From positions 11,459,171-11,523,170 of the forward strand of contig CM036775.1 of the NCBI GenBank assembly GCA_020796225.1: a stretch of 64,000 bases of DNA. Reading direction: 5' to 3'. Under the pieces are notes generated by a model. It was given only the letters and a program-made list of their open reading frames with translations. It searched no databases and was not told the DNA's origin. The DNA is from Arion vulgaris (lineage: Eukaryota; Mollusca; Gastropoda; Stylommatophora; Arionidae). Position 1 is the first letter of the stretch; the number at the start of each line of letters is the position of its first letter. Positions 32,151-42,420 of the stretch are shown here, piece after piece. The position numbers and the translations under genes are program-made.

Positions 32151-33420
32151 TAATCCTGTTTTGCTTCTCGGCATCAGGGTGAAAACTGAGGCACCTGGAG
32201 CGAGCCTCTATTTGGAAAAAATCGGCTGCCCTCCTACACTGCTTAAAATCATAACATCATTTCATAACCATATGAAGGGTACAGTGATGTTTGATGGGAC
32301 CTCCTCCAGTGCTTTTCCTATCAACAGCGGCGTCAAGCAGGGGTGTGTACCTGCACCCACACTCTTTGGGATATTTTTCCCAAGAAGGTATATTTCTCCA
32401 CCCAAGATCAGATGGAAAATTATTCAACATGGCACAACTTAAAGCAAAGACCAAAGAGTCACCATCAGGGAACTTCTGTTTTCCGATGATGCAGCATTAA
32501 CATCAAACACAGAGGAAGAGCTACAACACCTCATGGCCAGATTTGCTGCAGCATCAAATGAATTTGGCCTGACCATCAGCCTGAAGAAAACAAATATCAT
32601 GTTCCAGGATATTAGCAGAGCCCCATCTATTAACATTGGTAGTCATATGCTCGAAACAGTCAACACCTTTGCATACCTTGGCTCTATCATCAGCAGCAAC
32701 CTCTCCCTCAATGATGAAATTAGCAGCTGCATTGGGAAGGCCTCCACTGCTATGTTCAAATCAGCAAAGTGTGTACGGGAAAATGGGGCACTCACATGAG
32801 AAACAAGTATATAAGGCATGTTTTCTCAACACTACTGTATGGTAGTGAGACGTGGACCACATATGCCGGACAAGAACATTGCCTCAACACCTTCCACATG
32901 TGCTGTCTAAGATTCTTCTTCTTTGCGTTCCCGCGTGCTGTCTAAGATTAATATATAACATCCGATGGCAAGACCACATCTCCAATATAGAAGTTCTGGA
33001 CAGTGCTGGTATTCCAAGCATGTACACCTTGCTGAGTCAGCGACGTGTGGCGTATGAACGATGACAGAATCCCAAAGAACATTCTATATAATTAACTCGC
33101 AACTGGTACTAGACAGCATGGGTGCCCATTATTATGCTTCATTGACACCTGCAAGTGTGATATAACTTCACGTGGCATGACAAAAAACATTTGGAGCGGT
33201 TGGTCAAAGACAGGCAAGCATGGCGAGCGGCTGTGAGGGCGGCTCAAAAGAAACAAAGAAAAACACCATCACATATGGAGGCAAAAGAAAGCGCAGAGAG
33301 AACATCCTATGTATCAGTTCCAGTCTTACCTGCAGCAACTGTGGCAAGGATTGCTACTTCAGAATAGGACATTAGAGCCACAAGAAATAATGTGATTCAG
33401 TGCAGAACATACTACGAGAC
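32150..33420 (+). mobile_element. LINE RT C-terminal half, plus strand
   Basis: RT pieces: EKIGCPPTLLKIITSFH (about 32210-32265), INSGVKQGCVPAPTLFGIFF (about 32323-32380), LFSDDAAL in place of the usual FADD box (about 32472-32497), GLTISLKKTNIM (about 32565) and FAYLGSIIS (about 32670). Later: MCCLRF (about 32900), DHISNIEVLDSAGIPSMYT (about 32970-33028) and a C-terminal Cys finger TCSNCGKDCYFRIGH (about 33325-33375). The reading frame is broken. Confidence 0.85.
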
Positions 33421-33554
33421 GCAAAACCTATTGTCTTCTGAGACAAAGAGGCCAATGAATGAACGAATACTACTTTTTAGAGCGGTGTAGGAAAGTGGGA
33501 ACATGAGCCTGAGGAACTGAATGGCTAGTGCAATCATCGCGAAAATGTTCAGGT

Positions 33555-33670
33555 TATGGATTTTTTGTATGCCCAAGACAGAAAAAAAACCACCTTGACT
33601 TCACCACGGATCAAACACGGGTATCCAGAATGGGAACATGCATTCTAATCCATTAGCCAGAAGTTCAATA
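33555..33670 (-). mobile_element. tRNA-headed SINE fragment, minus strand
   Basis: The reverse complement has a B-box-like GTGTTTGATCC and the same TTCTGTCTTGGGCAT core as 26545-26665. Confidence 0.5.
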
Positions 33671-33755
33671 GGTAATAATGAGAACATAATAAACGTTAGT
33701 CTGTCAGTCAAAATGCACTCTATGGATATAACTATTTATACTTCTGTTCCCTTCA

Positions 33756-34024
33756 GCTGTTCTTAGTGAGTTTCTGAATGAGCTTTGATTATCGTTGAGA
33801 CTAGCGATTATTTTATGAGTTAGCTGTTCTTAGTGAGTTTCTGAATGAGCTTTGATTATCGTTGAGACTAGCGATTATTTTATGAGTTAGCTGTTCTTAG
33901 TGAGTTTCTGAATGAGCTTTGATTATCGTTGAGACTAGCGATTATTTTATGAGTTAGCTGTTCTTAGTGAGTTTCTGAATGAGCTTTGATTATCTTTGAG
34001 ACTAGCGATTATTTTATGAGTTAG
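33756..34024. repeat. 67-bp tandem repeat, four near-identical copies
   Basis: Copies start at 33756, 33823, 33890 and 33957. Only one base change (ATCGTT to ATCTTT in copy 4) is seen, so the array is young. Confidence 0.95.
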
Positions 34025-34079
34025 ATGTAGCATTGTCAGAAACAAACACTACTCTTCGTTGCGATGTTCAAACAAACAA

Positions 34080-34232
34080 ACTTCTTCTTCTTTGAAAGCT
34101 CCATATCAACCACTTGTTAACCCCTCTGTGTCATTTGTATGTGATCCGAGCCGAAGAGCCATTGTACGCTGTGCTAGTTATGCGCCTACAAGTAGGTCAG
34201 CACATTCAATTTCTACATTGCTTTTTATTTAC
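34080..34232 (-). repeat. Dispersed repeat with (GAA)n end, copy 1
   Basis: CTCCATATCAACCACTTGTT and GTGATCCGAGCC match 52595-52740 and, partially, 60362-60430. Orientation is inferred from the CTTCTTCTT run, which would be a GAA tail on the minus strand. Confidence 0.6.
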
Positions 34233-34236
34233 TAGG

Positions 34237-34745
34237 GTTCGCCCGAGTGGTTACCGGCCCAAATTTGGGGTGTAAAGAATAGAACCACTGTTACCTGCCA
34301 CGCATGTTGTAAGAGGCGACTAAGAAGGTTTGGCTGGAATCGGATACATGTGTCCGCGAGGGAATGCTAACCCGAAACAAATGCTTGCAGAAAACGGATG
34401 CACCATGGTAAGGTGCAACGACCCCTCACAATGAGGAATGGGATAACGGATTCTACAGTCGCCAATCTACCTCAGAGATTTAGCCACGCAGTAAGAATGT
34501 CAGACCTACCATCACAAGGGTGGCCAAAACTTACTGCGGAAGAGGTCGGCACAAACGGAGAAGCAGAAATCATAGGAATTATATCCTACAGATCTGTCCT
34601 CAGTATGCAGACTTGAGAAGAAAAAGGTGGTCCACTTACACTAGCGTCCAAGACAAACTGTATATATCAGACAGGCTGATAATCTGGGACAGACGGACGC
34701 CTTTATTAGAGAATCCGAAATCCCAATCTAGTGAGAAGGCAGAAG
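34237..34745 (+). mobile_element. SINE-headed element with LINE-like 3' part, copy 2
   Basis: Full-length relative of 29567-30075 with the same start (CGCCCGAGTGGTTACCGG) and end (AATCCCAATCTAGTGAGAAG). It has lost a short AGACTGTAAGGCGCATAA segment present in copy 1. Confidence 0.75.
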
Positions 34746-34759
34746 AAGAATTTACTATG

Positions 34760-34865
34760 GTTGCTTTCCTAGACCCCAGTCACCTCTTACGACATGTCTA
34801 GTAGGTTGCAGTGGTACAATTTTTTGTTCCCCTTGCGGGCCCCTACACCACACGAGCGAAAAAAA
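34760..34865 (-). mobile_element. SINE head fragment, minus strand
   Basis: The reverse complement reads GGGGCCCGCAAGGGGAAC, then CATGTCGTAAGAGGTGACTG, the head of the 23975-type SINE. Confidence 0.6.
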
Positions 34866-35014
34866 CATGCAACAACATTTACTGGCCAAGAAAGTACCAT
34901 TCTTACTGCGAATGAAGTAAACACTTCTCAGATTGACAAACATTTTATGAGCATGATGATGCGTATTAGTTAGTTTGTCTGACTGCTTATATCCATGTTT
35001 ACTGGCTCCGGTGC

Positions 35015-35345
35015 TTACCCTTGGGTTCTTCATCGGCGACCTCTTGTCATGCGCTTAGTTTACTGTGGACCATAAACTGGGCAACCAGCTTCAGATCTGT
35101 CAGGTTTCTCCAAATCTTAATTTTTAGGTCAACTGGGTGTGGCCACATGTTGCTTGTCAGCACACACAGGAGAGGACAGTCTTGCAGGAAATGCTCCGGT
35201 GTCTGTTCCTCCTGTTGACGCTGGCAGAGAGCTGTTTGACTTATTCCTAGTCTATGTAAGTGTTTGTTGAGTCTGCATTGTCCGGTTCCTAGGCGAAATA
35301 TAATGACCTGGTCTGTTCTGCTTAGGTCTTTGAGACCCTTGTGCT
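35015..35345 (-). mobile_element. RNase H-type LINE C-terminus, minus strand
   Basis: The minus strand encodes QDCPLL, MWPHPVDLK, NLTDLKLVAQF and MVHSKLSA. The plus-strand relative is at 51330-51600. Confidence 0.7.
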
Positions 35346-35439
35346 CAAAGAGAACTCTTTATTTACCAGTACCACATCTACAAAGTTATACTATAGGAAT
35401 ATTTTGAGAAAAAAGCAAGAAAACTTTATTGCTGTAAGA

Positions 35440-35825
35440 TATGGAAGTCAAAGGAGATCAAAACAAACACAAAGCTGAGGATGTTTCAATCAAATGTAAA
35501 GTTAGTGATGTTCTATGGCTCGGAAACATGGGGGACAACAAAAGAAACCACCATAAAACTACAGACCTCGTATATGGATGTTTATGTTGAATAGAGGGAC
35601 TGAGATGGTATGATAAGATTACGAACGAGGAACTCAGAGAAAGAACTAAACTGATATCAGTGGAAAAAGAGCTAAGGAAGAGATGCTGGATAGGACACAC
35701 ACTGAGAAGACAGACAGAAAGTATTGCAAGACAAGCACTGTTTTGGAACCTGCAGGGAAAGAGAAGTAGGAGAAGTCCTAGAAATACATGGAGACTGATA
35801 TGAGAATACTAGAGTGAAGAAGTTG
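35440..35825 (+). mobile_element. LINE C-terminal fragment, plus strand
   Basis: Reads LRMFQSNVKLVMFYGSETWG (about 35477-35535), WYDKITNEELRERTKLISVE (about 35606), LRKRCWIGHTLRRQTESIA and QGKRSRRSPRNTW (about 35755), with two frame changes. Confidence 0.8.
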
Positions 35826-35869
35826 AATGTGTTGACTCTGGTTATTATTCATCTTCATCAAATAGCTCG

Positions 35870-36000
35870 TCTTGATCAGAACTTTGTCATCTTAACATTC
35901 CTTCGGAATTTCTCTCATAGGCCAGATGACCGGCCTCTGCAGTGGTCATGCTCAAACCATAAGTTACAACTTGAATACATCTTCTTCGTGGTCTTCCTCC
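35870..36000 (-). mobile_element. RTE-like LINE 3' tail fragment, minus strand
   Basis: The reverse complement encodes TAEAGHLAYERN and RNVKMTKF-like sequence, as at 29225-29545. Confidence 0.55.
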
Positions 36001-36129
36001 TCTTCTCTTTGCTGGGGTGCCTCCTGGTTGTTATTATTAGATTAGCATAATATTAATAACATGGACAGAGAAAAGAACAAATGCTTCTGTTCTGCAACAG
36101 ATTGATAATAAAGAGAGTTGGCTATTCAT

Positions 36130-36345
36130 CATCATCATCATCAAGTAGCTTGTCCCTTCCGGAACTTGGCTCCCATGACAGCAGTCCTGAAAACTCTGTG
36201 TTCTGTGTAAGTGGGCCGGTGCCAGCAAGTCATTCTGAGATCGTCATTGACATCTTTCACCCATTGTGTTCTATAGAGGTCTTCCTCTTGTTCTTTTTCC
36301 CAGGCACCATTCCTTCCAAAATTATCTACTCTAGGCACTCATGTC
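36130..36345 (-). mobile_element. LINE 3' tail (DDLRMTAAD family), minus strand
   Basis: Minus-strand WVKDVNDDLRMTC, HRVFRTAVMGAKFRKGQA and an ATGATGATGATG tail at 36130. Inverted relative of 37600-37810. Confidence 0.75.
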
Positions 36346-36639
36346 ATTTGACGTGAGTGAAATATTTAATTTTTCTTGTTTTTATGCTTTTTGATAGCCA
36401 ACTCTCTTTAATATCAAGCTGTTGCAGTACAGAAGCGTTGGTTCTTTAAACATTTCTCTCATGATGATTATCGTCCATCACGGGTGATGATGACCGCACA
36501 AATTTTCATCCAAGGGAATGTGGTTGCGTAATGTTTGTCTGTGTGTGCATAGATGATTAGTGAGCCCGATGCGGGCTTGAAAGTTCTTGTACAGTGTGGG
36601 CAAGGTATACTTGCACTTATGGAGAATTTTACTGCCTTT

Positions 36640-37545
36640 CTATTTTGACGTTTTTATTCCATCCATGCTGTTCTACCTGCCTCGCAAGCCGAAGAACCGT
36701 GTCGAAGAAGTGTGCGCCAGGCTGATCTGTCTTTAGCAACATTCTCCCAGCTGTTGACATCTATGCCAAAGGATTTCATCGAGTTCTTGAGTGTATCTTT
36801 GATTGCTTTTTCTAACCACCATGTCATGTGAGCATTTACCGCTATGCAGCTCACCATAAAAGAGTTGTTTGGGCATTCTGCAATCCGACATTCGAGCCAC
36901 ATGTCCTGCCCAGTGTGTCTGGGACTGTATCAAGATTGTATAGATGCTGCAGAGAGCAGCTCTTTTTATGACCTCTGTGTCTGGGATCATATCCTGCCAT
37001 TTGATGTTCATTATTTTTCTAAGGCAGACTGTGTGAAAGTGGTTTAGCTTCCTTGCGTGTTTCTGATATACAGTCCAAGTTTCGCATGCGTGAAGAAGGA
37101 CTGGGAGTACGACAGCTCGATATACCTTCAGTTTTGTGGCCTGGCCAATACCGCATCTGTGCCAGACGTTTCTATGTAGTCTGCAAAAGGTGCTGTTAGC
37201 TTTAGAGATTCTGGTATTTATTTCATCATCTATGGTGACATTTTGGGACAGTGTGCTTCCAAGATAAGTAAATCTGTCCATTACTTTCAGTTTCTTGCAA
37301 CTTGTAATATTTGGTTCGGCATATACTTTTCCAGGAGCTGGTTGGTACATGACTTCAGATTTCTCTGTATTGATGGTACGCCCATGTTGGAGCAGGCTTG
37401 TGAGAATCTGTCCATGCTAGTCTGGAGATCTGCCTCAGTGTTGGCAGTGAGGACGCAGTCGTCAGCAAATAAGAGATCTCTGATGGTATCAGACTTTACA
37501 TTTGTTTTTGCATGAAGTCTCCTTGGGTTGAAATTTCATAGTTCG
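36640..37545 (-). mobile_element. LINE RT C-terminal half, minus strand
   Basis: The 205-codon frame (36733-37350) reads YAEPNITSCKKLKVMDRFTY (with LGSTLSQNVTIDDEINTRIS), LKVYRAVVLPVLLHACETWT, KLNHFHTVCLRKIMNIKWQD and GHVARMSDCRMPKQLFYGEL. Upstream (37350-37545) is the DDCVLTANTEADLQT region. Its 3' tail continues to 36650. Confidence 0.88.
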
Positions 37546-37599
37546 CTATTAAAGAGCATAAAATCAAGGAAAATTAAACATTTCACACACATCAAACGA

Positions 37600-37812
37600 C
37601 ATGAGTACCTAGAGTAGATGATTTTGGAGGGAATTGTGCCTGCAAGAAGAACGAGAGGAAGACCTAGGAGACGATGGGTGAAAGATGTCACTGACGATCT
37701 CAGAATGACTGCTGCTGACGCTGATCAACTTGCACAGAACAGAGTTTTTCAGAACTGCTATCATGGGAGCCAAGTTCCAGAATGGATAAGCTACTTGATG
37801 ATAATATTAACT
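37600..37812 (+). mobile_element. LINE 3' tail (DDLRMTAAD family), plus strand
   Basis: Frame 37618-37815: GIVPARRTRGRPRRRWVKDV, TDDLRMTAADADQLAQNRVF, ending in TTGATGATAAT. Confidence 0.8.
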
Positions 37813-38014
37813 TGAATACTTACGGACAGAATTGCGATCAGTGAAACTTGAAGCATCGTTATTTAGGTTGAATGGTCAAAGTCTTCTAGGAAAAATTTAG
37901 TACAGCAGCAGAACTCTCAATTGTTTACTAAGATTTTCAGCGTTATACAATTAGTTTGGTAGAATACATATATATATATATCAGATGCGTTTTGTAAATT
38001 AGTTTCAACGCGGG

Positions 38015-38195
38015 ACGATATTACACGTGGCCGCTTTGCATTCAAAGTGGTGGCTAAATTACATGTGGACGTTTTGCATTCGCCACAGGTGCTATACTAA
38101 ACGTGGACGTTTTGCATTCGACTCAGGTGCTAAACTACACGTGGAAGTTTTACATTCAACGCGGTGGCTACATTACACGTGGACAGTGTACAGCA
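38015..38195. repeat. Short tandem repeat (TTACACGTGGACGTTTTGCA)
   Basis: Five imperfect copies of about 38 bp rich in CG. The counterpart at 60610-60780 differs mostly at CG sites. Confidence 0.8.
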
Positions 38196-38867
38196 ATTCT
38201 GATGATTGCCACGTATATTTAAATCAGTGTTTCTCAAACTTTTTCAGGACATCGCATTTTTGGATTCTTAAACTAATTTCAATTGCCCTCCCTGGGGCGA
38301 AATAAAATGAAAAAGATGAAATAATGAAATGAAAATCGTGGTATATCCTTTACAGGACGTCGTCATCAACCACAATAAAAGAGTTGTTGATTTTCTAGGC
38401 ACTACTTATATGTTCAGTTGTTTGCTGTCTGAACGATGAAGTCTAATTTTACAGTTACAAAAATCCAAGGGGACAAATTTGCTTACAAACTGCCAACTGT
38501 GGAGTTTGAAGCAAGGTACTCCTGTGTTGTGCTCACTACCGCTAAGCCACAGATGAATAACCCCGGATAAAATATCCATAATATAATATTTATCCCTGAG
38601 TTCAATTTTACTGAGCATGATTCATCATCATCATTGCACTTCAGTTGGTAACCATGTGTGCTCCAATCTCTTTCTTACACAGGAAGGTCACAGCAGCCAT
38701 ACACAACCTACATAACACCAGTGAGGCACCCCAATGTAATTTGGGAGATAGTAAAAAATATTTGGAAGGAATTTTGATTTTGTAATCTTGCGAATTAATT
38801 TTGCCTGCACAGTAGCTTTCCAGTCTGCTCTTCTCGATTCTGAACTGTCAAGGGTTCTTTTATGTGC

Positions 38868-38965
38868 TCAACTCGCCCGTCTGCCCAGCCTGTTCGTAGT
38901 GCGTTGGACTACGGGTGACTATCCTCTGTGTGTGCGGGTTCAATTCCGCAGGATGGCAGAAAAAA
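38868..38965 (+). mobile_element. tRNA-like SINE head
   Basis: TAGTGCGTTGGACTACGG resembles an A-box arm, and GGTTCAATTCCGCAGG is a B-box arm with pairing CTGCGG-like bases. The duplicate is at 61443-61538. Confidence 0.6.
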
Positions 38966-39249
38966 CCACAGATTCCCCAGATTTACGGTGTTCGTAGCAC
39001 CGAACCGAAGGGTTACGATGTCCATGGCACCGAGCAAGAGTTGAAAAGCTCAAGTGCTTCTGGATCGGGAAAAAAACAACAATGTGCTCAACTTGAACAT
39101 GGTACCTGTTTTATCGTCCGTCTCCGATAGGACCTCGATCTCACCTACACTTAGATCAAGGATCTCTGCAAAAATATCCTGATGGCTCCACAAGGGAGCA
39201 AACTGAGTAACTTTGGAACGAGAGGCGAGCACCTAACCTCTACACCACA

Positions 39250-39785
39250 GAGAACACCAAGTAATAAATTATATCTTCGAAAATTGCCAGGTCTACAGAC
39301 CCTACTGTCTAAATTGTCCAAGCATCGCAGGGTCGTCTTGCAGTGGATACCCTCTCACTGTGGAATACCAGGAAATGAAATAGCAGACCGATTGGCCAAG
39401 GAAGGTGCTGCAGGAGAGCAGCCGGATGTGCCAGTTACCTACCACCAAAAGAAAAGGATGATTCAATCAATGAGAAAGCCACAAATACCAACACAAGACG
39501 ATTACTATAATATGAGCAGATTGGAACAAGTTGTTATTCTGCGCCTTAGAACAGGACACAATCGGCTCCGCAGCCACATGTATACAAAATTCAAGATTGG
39601 CAATTCAGCCATGTGGACAGGCAAACCAGACTGCAGAGCACATACTTCAAGACTGCCCCGAATATGATACACTGAGGCAAACTCACTGGCCTAACGAAAC
39701 AACACTGGACATAAAATTACACGGACCTCTGTGTGAGCTACAAAAGACAGTGAAGTTCATACAAGAGACAACATTGAATATATAG
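39250..39785 (+). mobile_element. RNase H domain and C-terminus of a LINE ORF
   Basis: Encodes LRKLPGLQTLLSKLSK, then VVLQWIPSHCGIPGNEIADR (RNase H signature with the H-x-G-x-x-G-N-E-x-A-D order), LRTGHNRLRSHMYTKFKIGN and a C-terminal HILQDCPEYDTLRQTHWP finger region. One frame change near 39600 breaks the C-G-Q finger; otherwise it is open. The duplicate at 61850-62345 is more damaged. Confidence 0.88.
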
Positions 39786-39839
39786 ACATATTTCAAGCGA
39801 ACGAAAGGAAGGATTATATCTTCTCAGTAATTAACTTCT

Positions 39840-40085
39840 TCTTCTTCTTTTGTCACTACATTGTTACTGGGTTGGTGCCCAGTGTCATGGTTTTCTGTTT
39901 TTGTTTTGCGCTGTTCTGGTGGCTGGGGTGATTGTTATTTTTGCTCTTTGACAAGATTCTGCTACGCCATCTAACCATTTTTTTGGGTTCTTCCCCCGCC
40001 TTCCCCCCATGGTTATAGAAGACTGTATAAGTTGATTTTGGGGTGCATTCTTATTAACACTTTTGACCAGCAATCCTAATTTACT
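39840..40085 (-). mobile_element. LINE 3' tail (KWFGHLIRMHPN family), minus strand
   Basis: Minus-strand WLDGVAESCQRAKITITPAT and inverted relative of 26745-27145. Quality begins to fall here: GGTTCTTCCCCCGCC replaces the cleaner GGTCTTCCTCTCGCC at 62550. Confidence 0.75.
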
Positions 40086-40549
40086 GTCCCCCCAATAAGG
40101 GTGTTTAGTTTTTTAAAAATAACTTTTTTTAAAATTAAATTCAAAAAAAATTGTTAAAGCAAATATCCCCTTAAAATTTTCTGAGCACCATTAGAATGGT
40201 TGAAACCCGGGAAAAAATATTTTTTTAAATTAGTCGCATGATTATGGGGCACCCATCTTGTTTTTGTGTGGCTTTTATAGAAATTATAGAATATGTTTTA
40301 AAACCACCCATTTTTCCTATTTTTTGGGGTTTTTGTTAAATTTAGGAAAAAAATTAGGGACATGGTTGTCAATAAAAAACAGCTAATTATGAGTACTGGT
40401 TAAACGATTGACAAATATTTCAACAAACAAAAAAATAAGTGTGAATAAAAGGGGAAAATTTTTTTTTTTTTGAGTGTCTTGTGTTTATGGGCATTCACAA
40501 TGAGTTTTGTGAATTTACATGAATAAACTACACCTATTATATCTTATCT

Positions 40550-41735
40550 GCTTCCTTCATAACTGGGGTTTATTTTTAGCTGTATGCCTCGTAGGAGCTT
40601 TGCGGGGAACGATAATCCTAACTTTTTGGGTATAACTTGATGCAGATTTAAACATAGGGGTAAAATTGAAATTTGGGAAAGCTTTGCAAGTGGCTTTTTC
40701 CTGCAGCCATACACAATTTACAGTCTAGTCTGTATCTTGGGATTATTTGAATGAAATGACACTACAAATCTTTTTTTGTGGACATGAAGGAGTCACTTTT
40801 TGTTAAAGAAAGCAGGTTCAAGAAAAAAATGAATCCTGCCTAAACTTCTTTCTGTGATAGTTGTTGTGGAGTTTGCAGTGTTGTTGTTTTTCAATTGAAC
40901 TGAGCAGTTTGAACTATAAAGATATAGCAGGTACCACTTATAGGATTTTGGGGGGGTTGGTAAGTGGCCCACCCCCCCCATACTTTTTTGTAATTTCTGC
41001 AAGTATTTTTTTTAAAATTTTTTCAGACTGCCTTGTCCATAACACCATTGGGAACAGTAGATATGATGTGTCATGCCAGATAACTCCCTGCATAAATTTA
41101 TCTTCTTTTCAAAAACACAGGTTGATCCCATGTTAATTTGAGTAGCCTTTTCGGAAAAATTATTCCTGTTTTCAGGATTTCCCATGCACCTATCTGCATT
41201 TTTTCAGTTTTTGAAATAAGACTGTTTGAAAAAAAGCTGGGCTTGAATGAAATTTAAGGGGAGTATTTTCCTTTATTTTTGTATCCATAAAGAAGACTTC
41301 ACAAACTTGATGAAATAAAACCCTTTAGATGATCCTAACACAATCTTAATTATTACACCAGTAGTCTGAGACTGCTGGTTTACAAAAAATTTCCAAAACC
41401 AATCTGAAGGCCCCTATAATCCTAAATTTCAAATACACCAGTCTGATCACAAGTAAGATTTTTGTACATGCCCTTTATTTTACTGATATATGGTTTTTCA
41501 CAGTACCCATTCACTTCATCGTGATCAGATCTAGACAGTATCAGAAAATAAACTTGATAGAAATAAATGGGCATATGATATCCCAGTTACAGTTGGCCTG
41601 ACATGACACGCGGCTATTCGATGAAGAATAATGTCAAGCTCCAATAGTTTTTTGAGAACTATTACTCCATCCCCAAAATTATTTTGGGGTTCTGTTCTGG
41701 TCTCTTGTACCACCCCCCATTTTTACTTCAGATGT
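40550..41735 (-). pseudogene. piggyBac-like transposase, heavily damaged consensus
   Basis: Counterpart of 63164-63969. From high to low coordinates the minus strand shows GDGVIVLKKLLE (about 41670), then the region equal to GACRTVPENR (about 41170), KWYLLYLYSSNCSVQLKN (about 40900) and the Cys-rich end near 40600. piggyBac enzymes are cut-and-paste transposases using TTAA targets; no TTAA-flanked ends are visible. Many one-base losses make the frame unreadable in places. Confidence 0.65.
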
Positions 41736-41865
41736 ACCAACATCAACACTATCGATAATCCAACATGTTTGTCATACTGTCACGGTATTATTCACCATTA
41801 CATTCTGCTTAATTTTCCATTTCCACAATATTCCGGCAGTCAGAATCATCATGTTATCCCCAGGG

Positions 41866-41975
41866 GTTTACGGGGCCCAAATTTGGGGAAAAGAAGAACC
41901 CTTGTTACCTGCCACGATGTCAAGAGGTAACAAAGGAGTTTTGCTGAAATCAGATGATGTGTCCAAAAACTTTGG
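41866..41975 (+). mobile_element. SINE head fragment (23975 type)
   Basis: ACGGGGCCCAAATTTGGGG, then GTTACCTGCCACGATGTC. Bases are missing relative to 34245-34330. Confidence 0.6.
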
Positions 41976-42420
41976 GAAATTGCGAAAATTCCAAACCAAT
42001 CAATGTGAAACGATATGCTTGAAAAAGATCAAACATATAAAAAGGGTGATTAAAATTGTTTTAAAGAATAAACGCAAAGAAGATCTTTTTAAACGCCTAT
42101 TTACGTTATCAGACATGATAAAACACTGAAGAAAAACAAAAAACAATTTTTTCCCCAAAACATTGTTCAAACGAGCAACTTTATATCGGGCGAATTTTTT
42201 GGAATCATAAAAAGACCGGATGACACGGGTCGCACAGCTTTAACGTCGCCCGTTTGCATTAACATGTTCAAAAATCGGGATTTCCCCGTTGGTCTCAAGA
42301 CTTTATGGAAATTGCGACCGCAATTTGGTCAGCAAATTTTTATAACAAAAAACCTCCCCGCAAATTGTAACTTTTTCATTTTTCACATTTACAAAAAAAA
42401 TAACTCATCAACATTGCTAC
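41976..42420. other. Unassigned stretch in the low-quality region
   Basis: A plus-strand frame with CLKKIKHIKRV (about 42020) hints at a LINE tail, but nothing can be assigned with confidence. Confidence 0.3.

Larger units (their letters stand above)
37829..41345. repeat. 3.5-kb direct segmental duplication, copy 1
   Basis: Begins CGATCAGTGAAACTTGAAGC and runs parallel to 60433-64000 in the same orientation. Agreement is close up to about 39950, then deteriorates because this copy has inflated homopolymers and missing bases. It continues past the equivalent of the window end. Confidence 0.93.

Noticed and set aside
37815..37850. Donor-like GTAAGTATTC on the minus strand at the border of the 3.5-kb duplication
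   Set aside because: No acceptor with a pyrimidine tract. The possible 23-nt segment ends in C and is out of phase; the border cuts through it.
38868..38965. Functional tRNA gene
   Set aside because: A-box and B-box arms are visible, but an acceptor stem closing the molecule is not, and the sequence is duplicated within a repeat mosaic. Called a SINE head.
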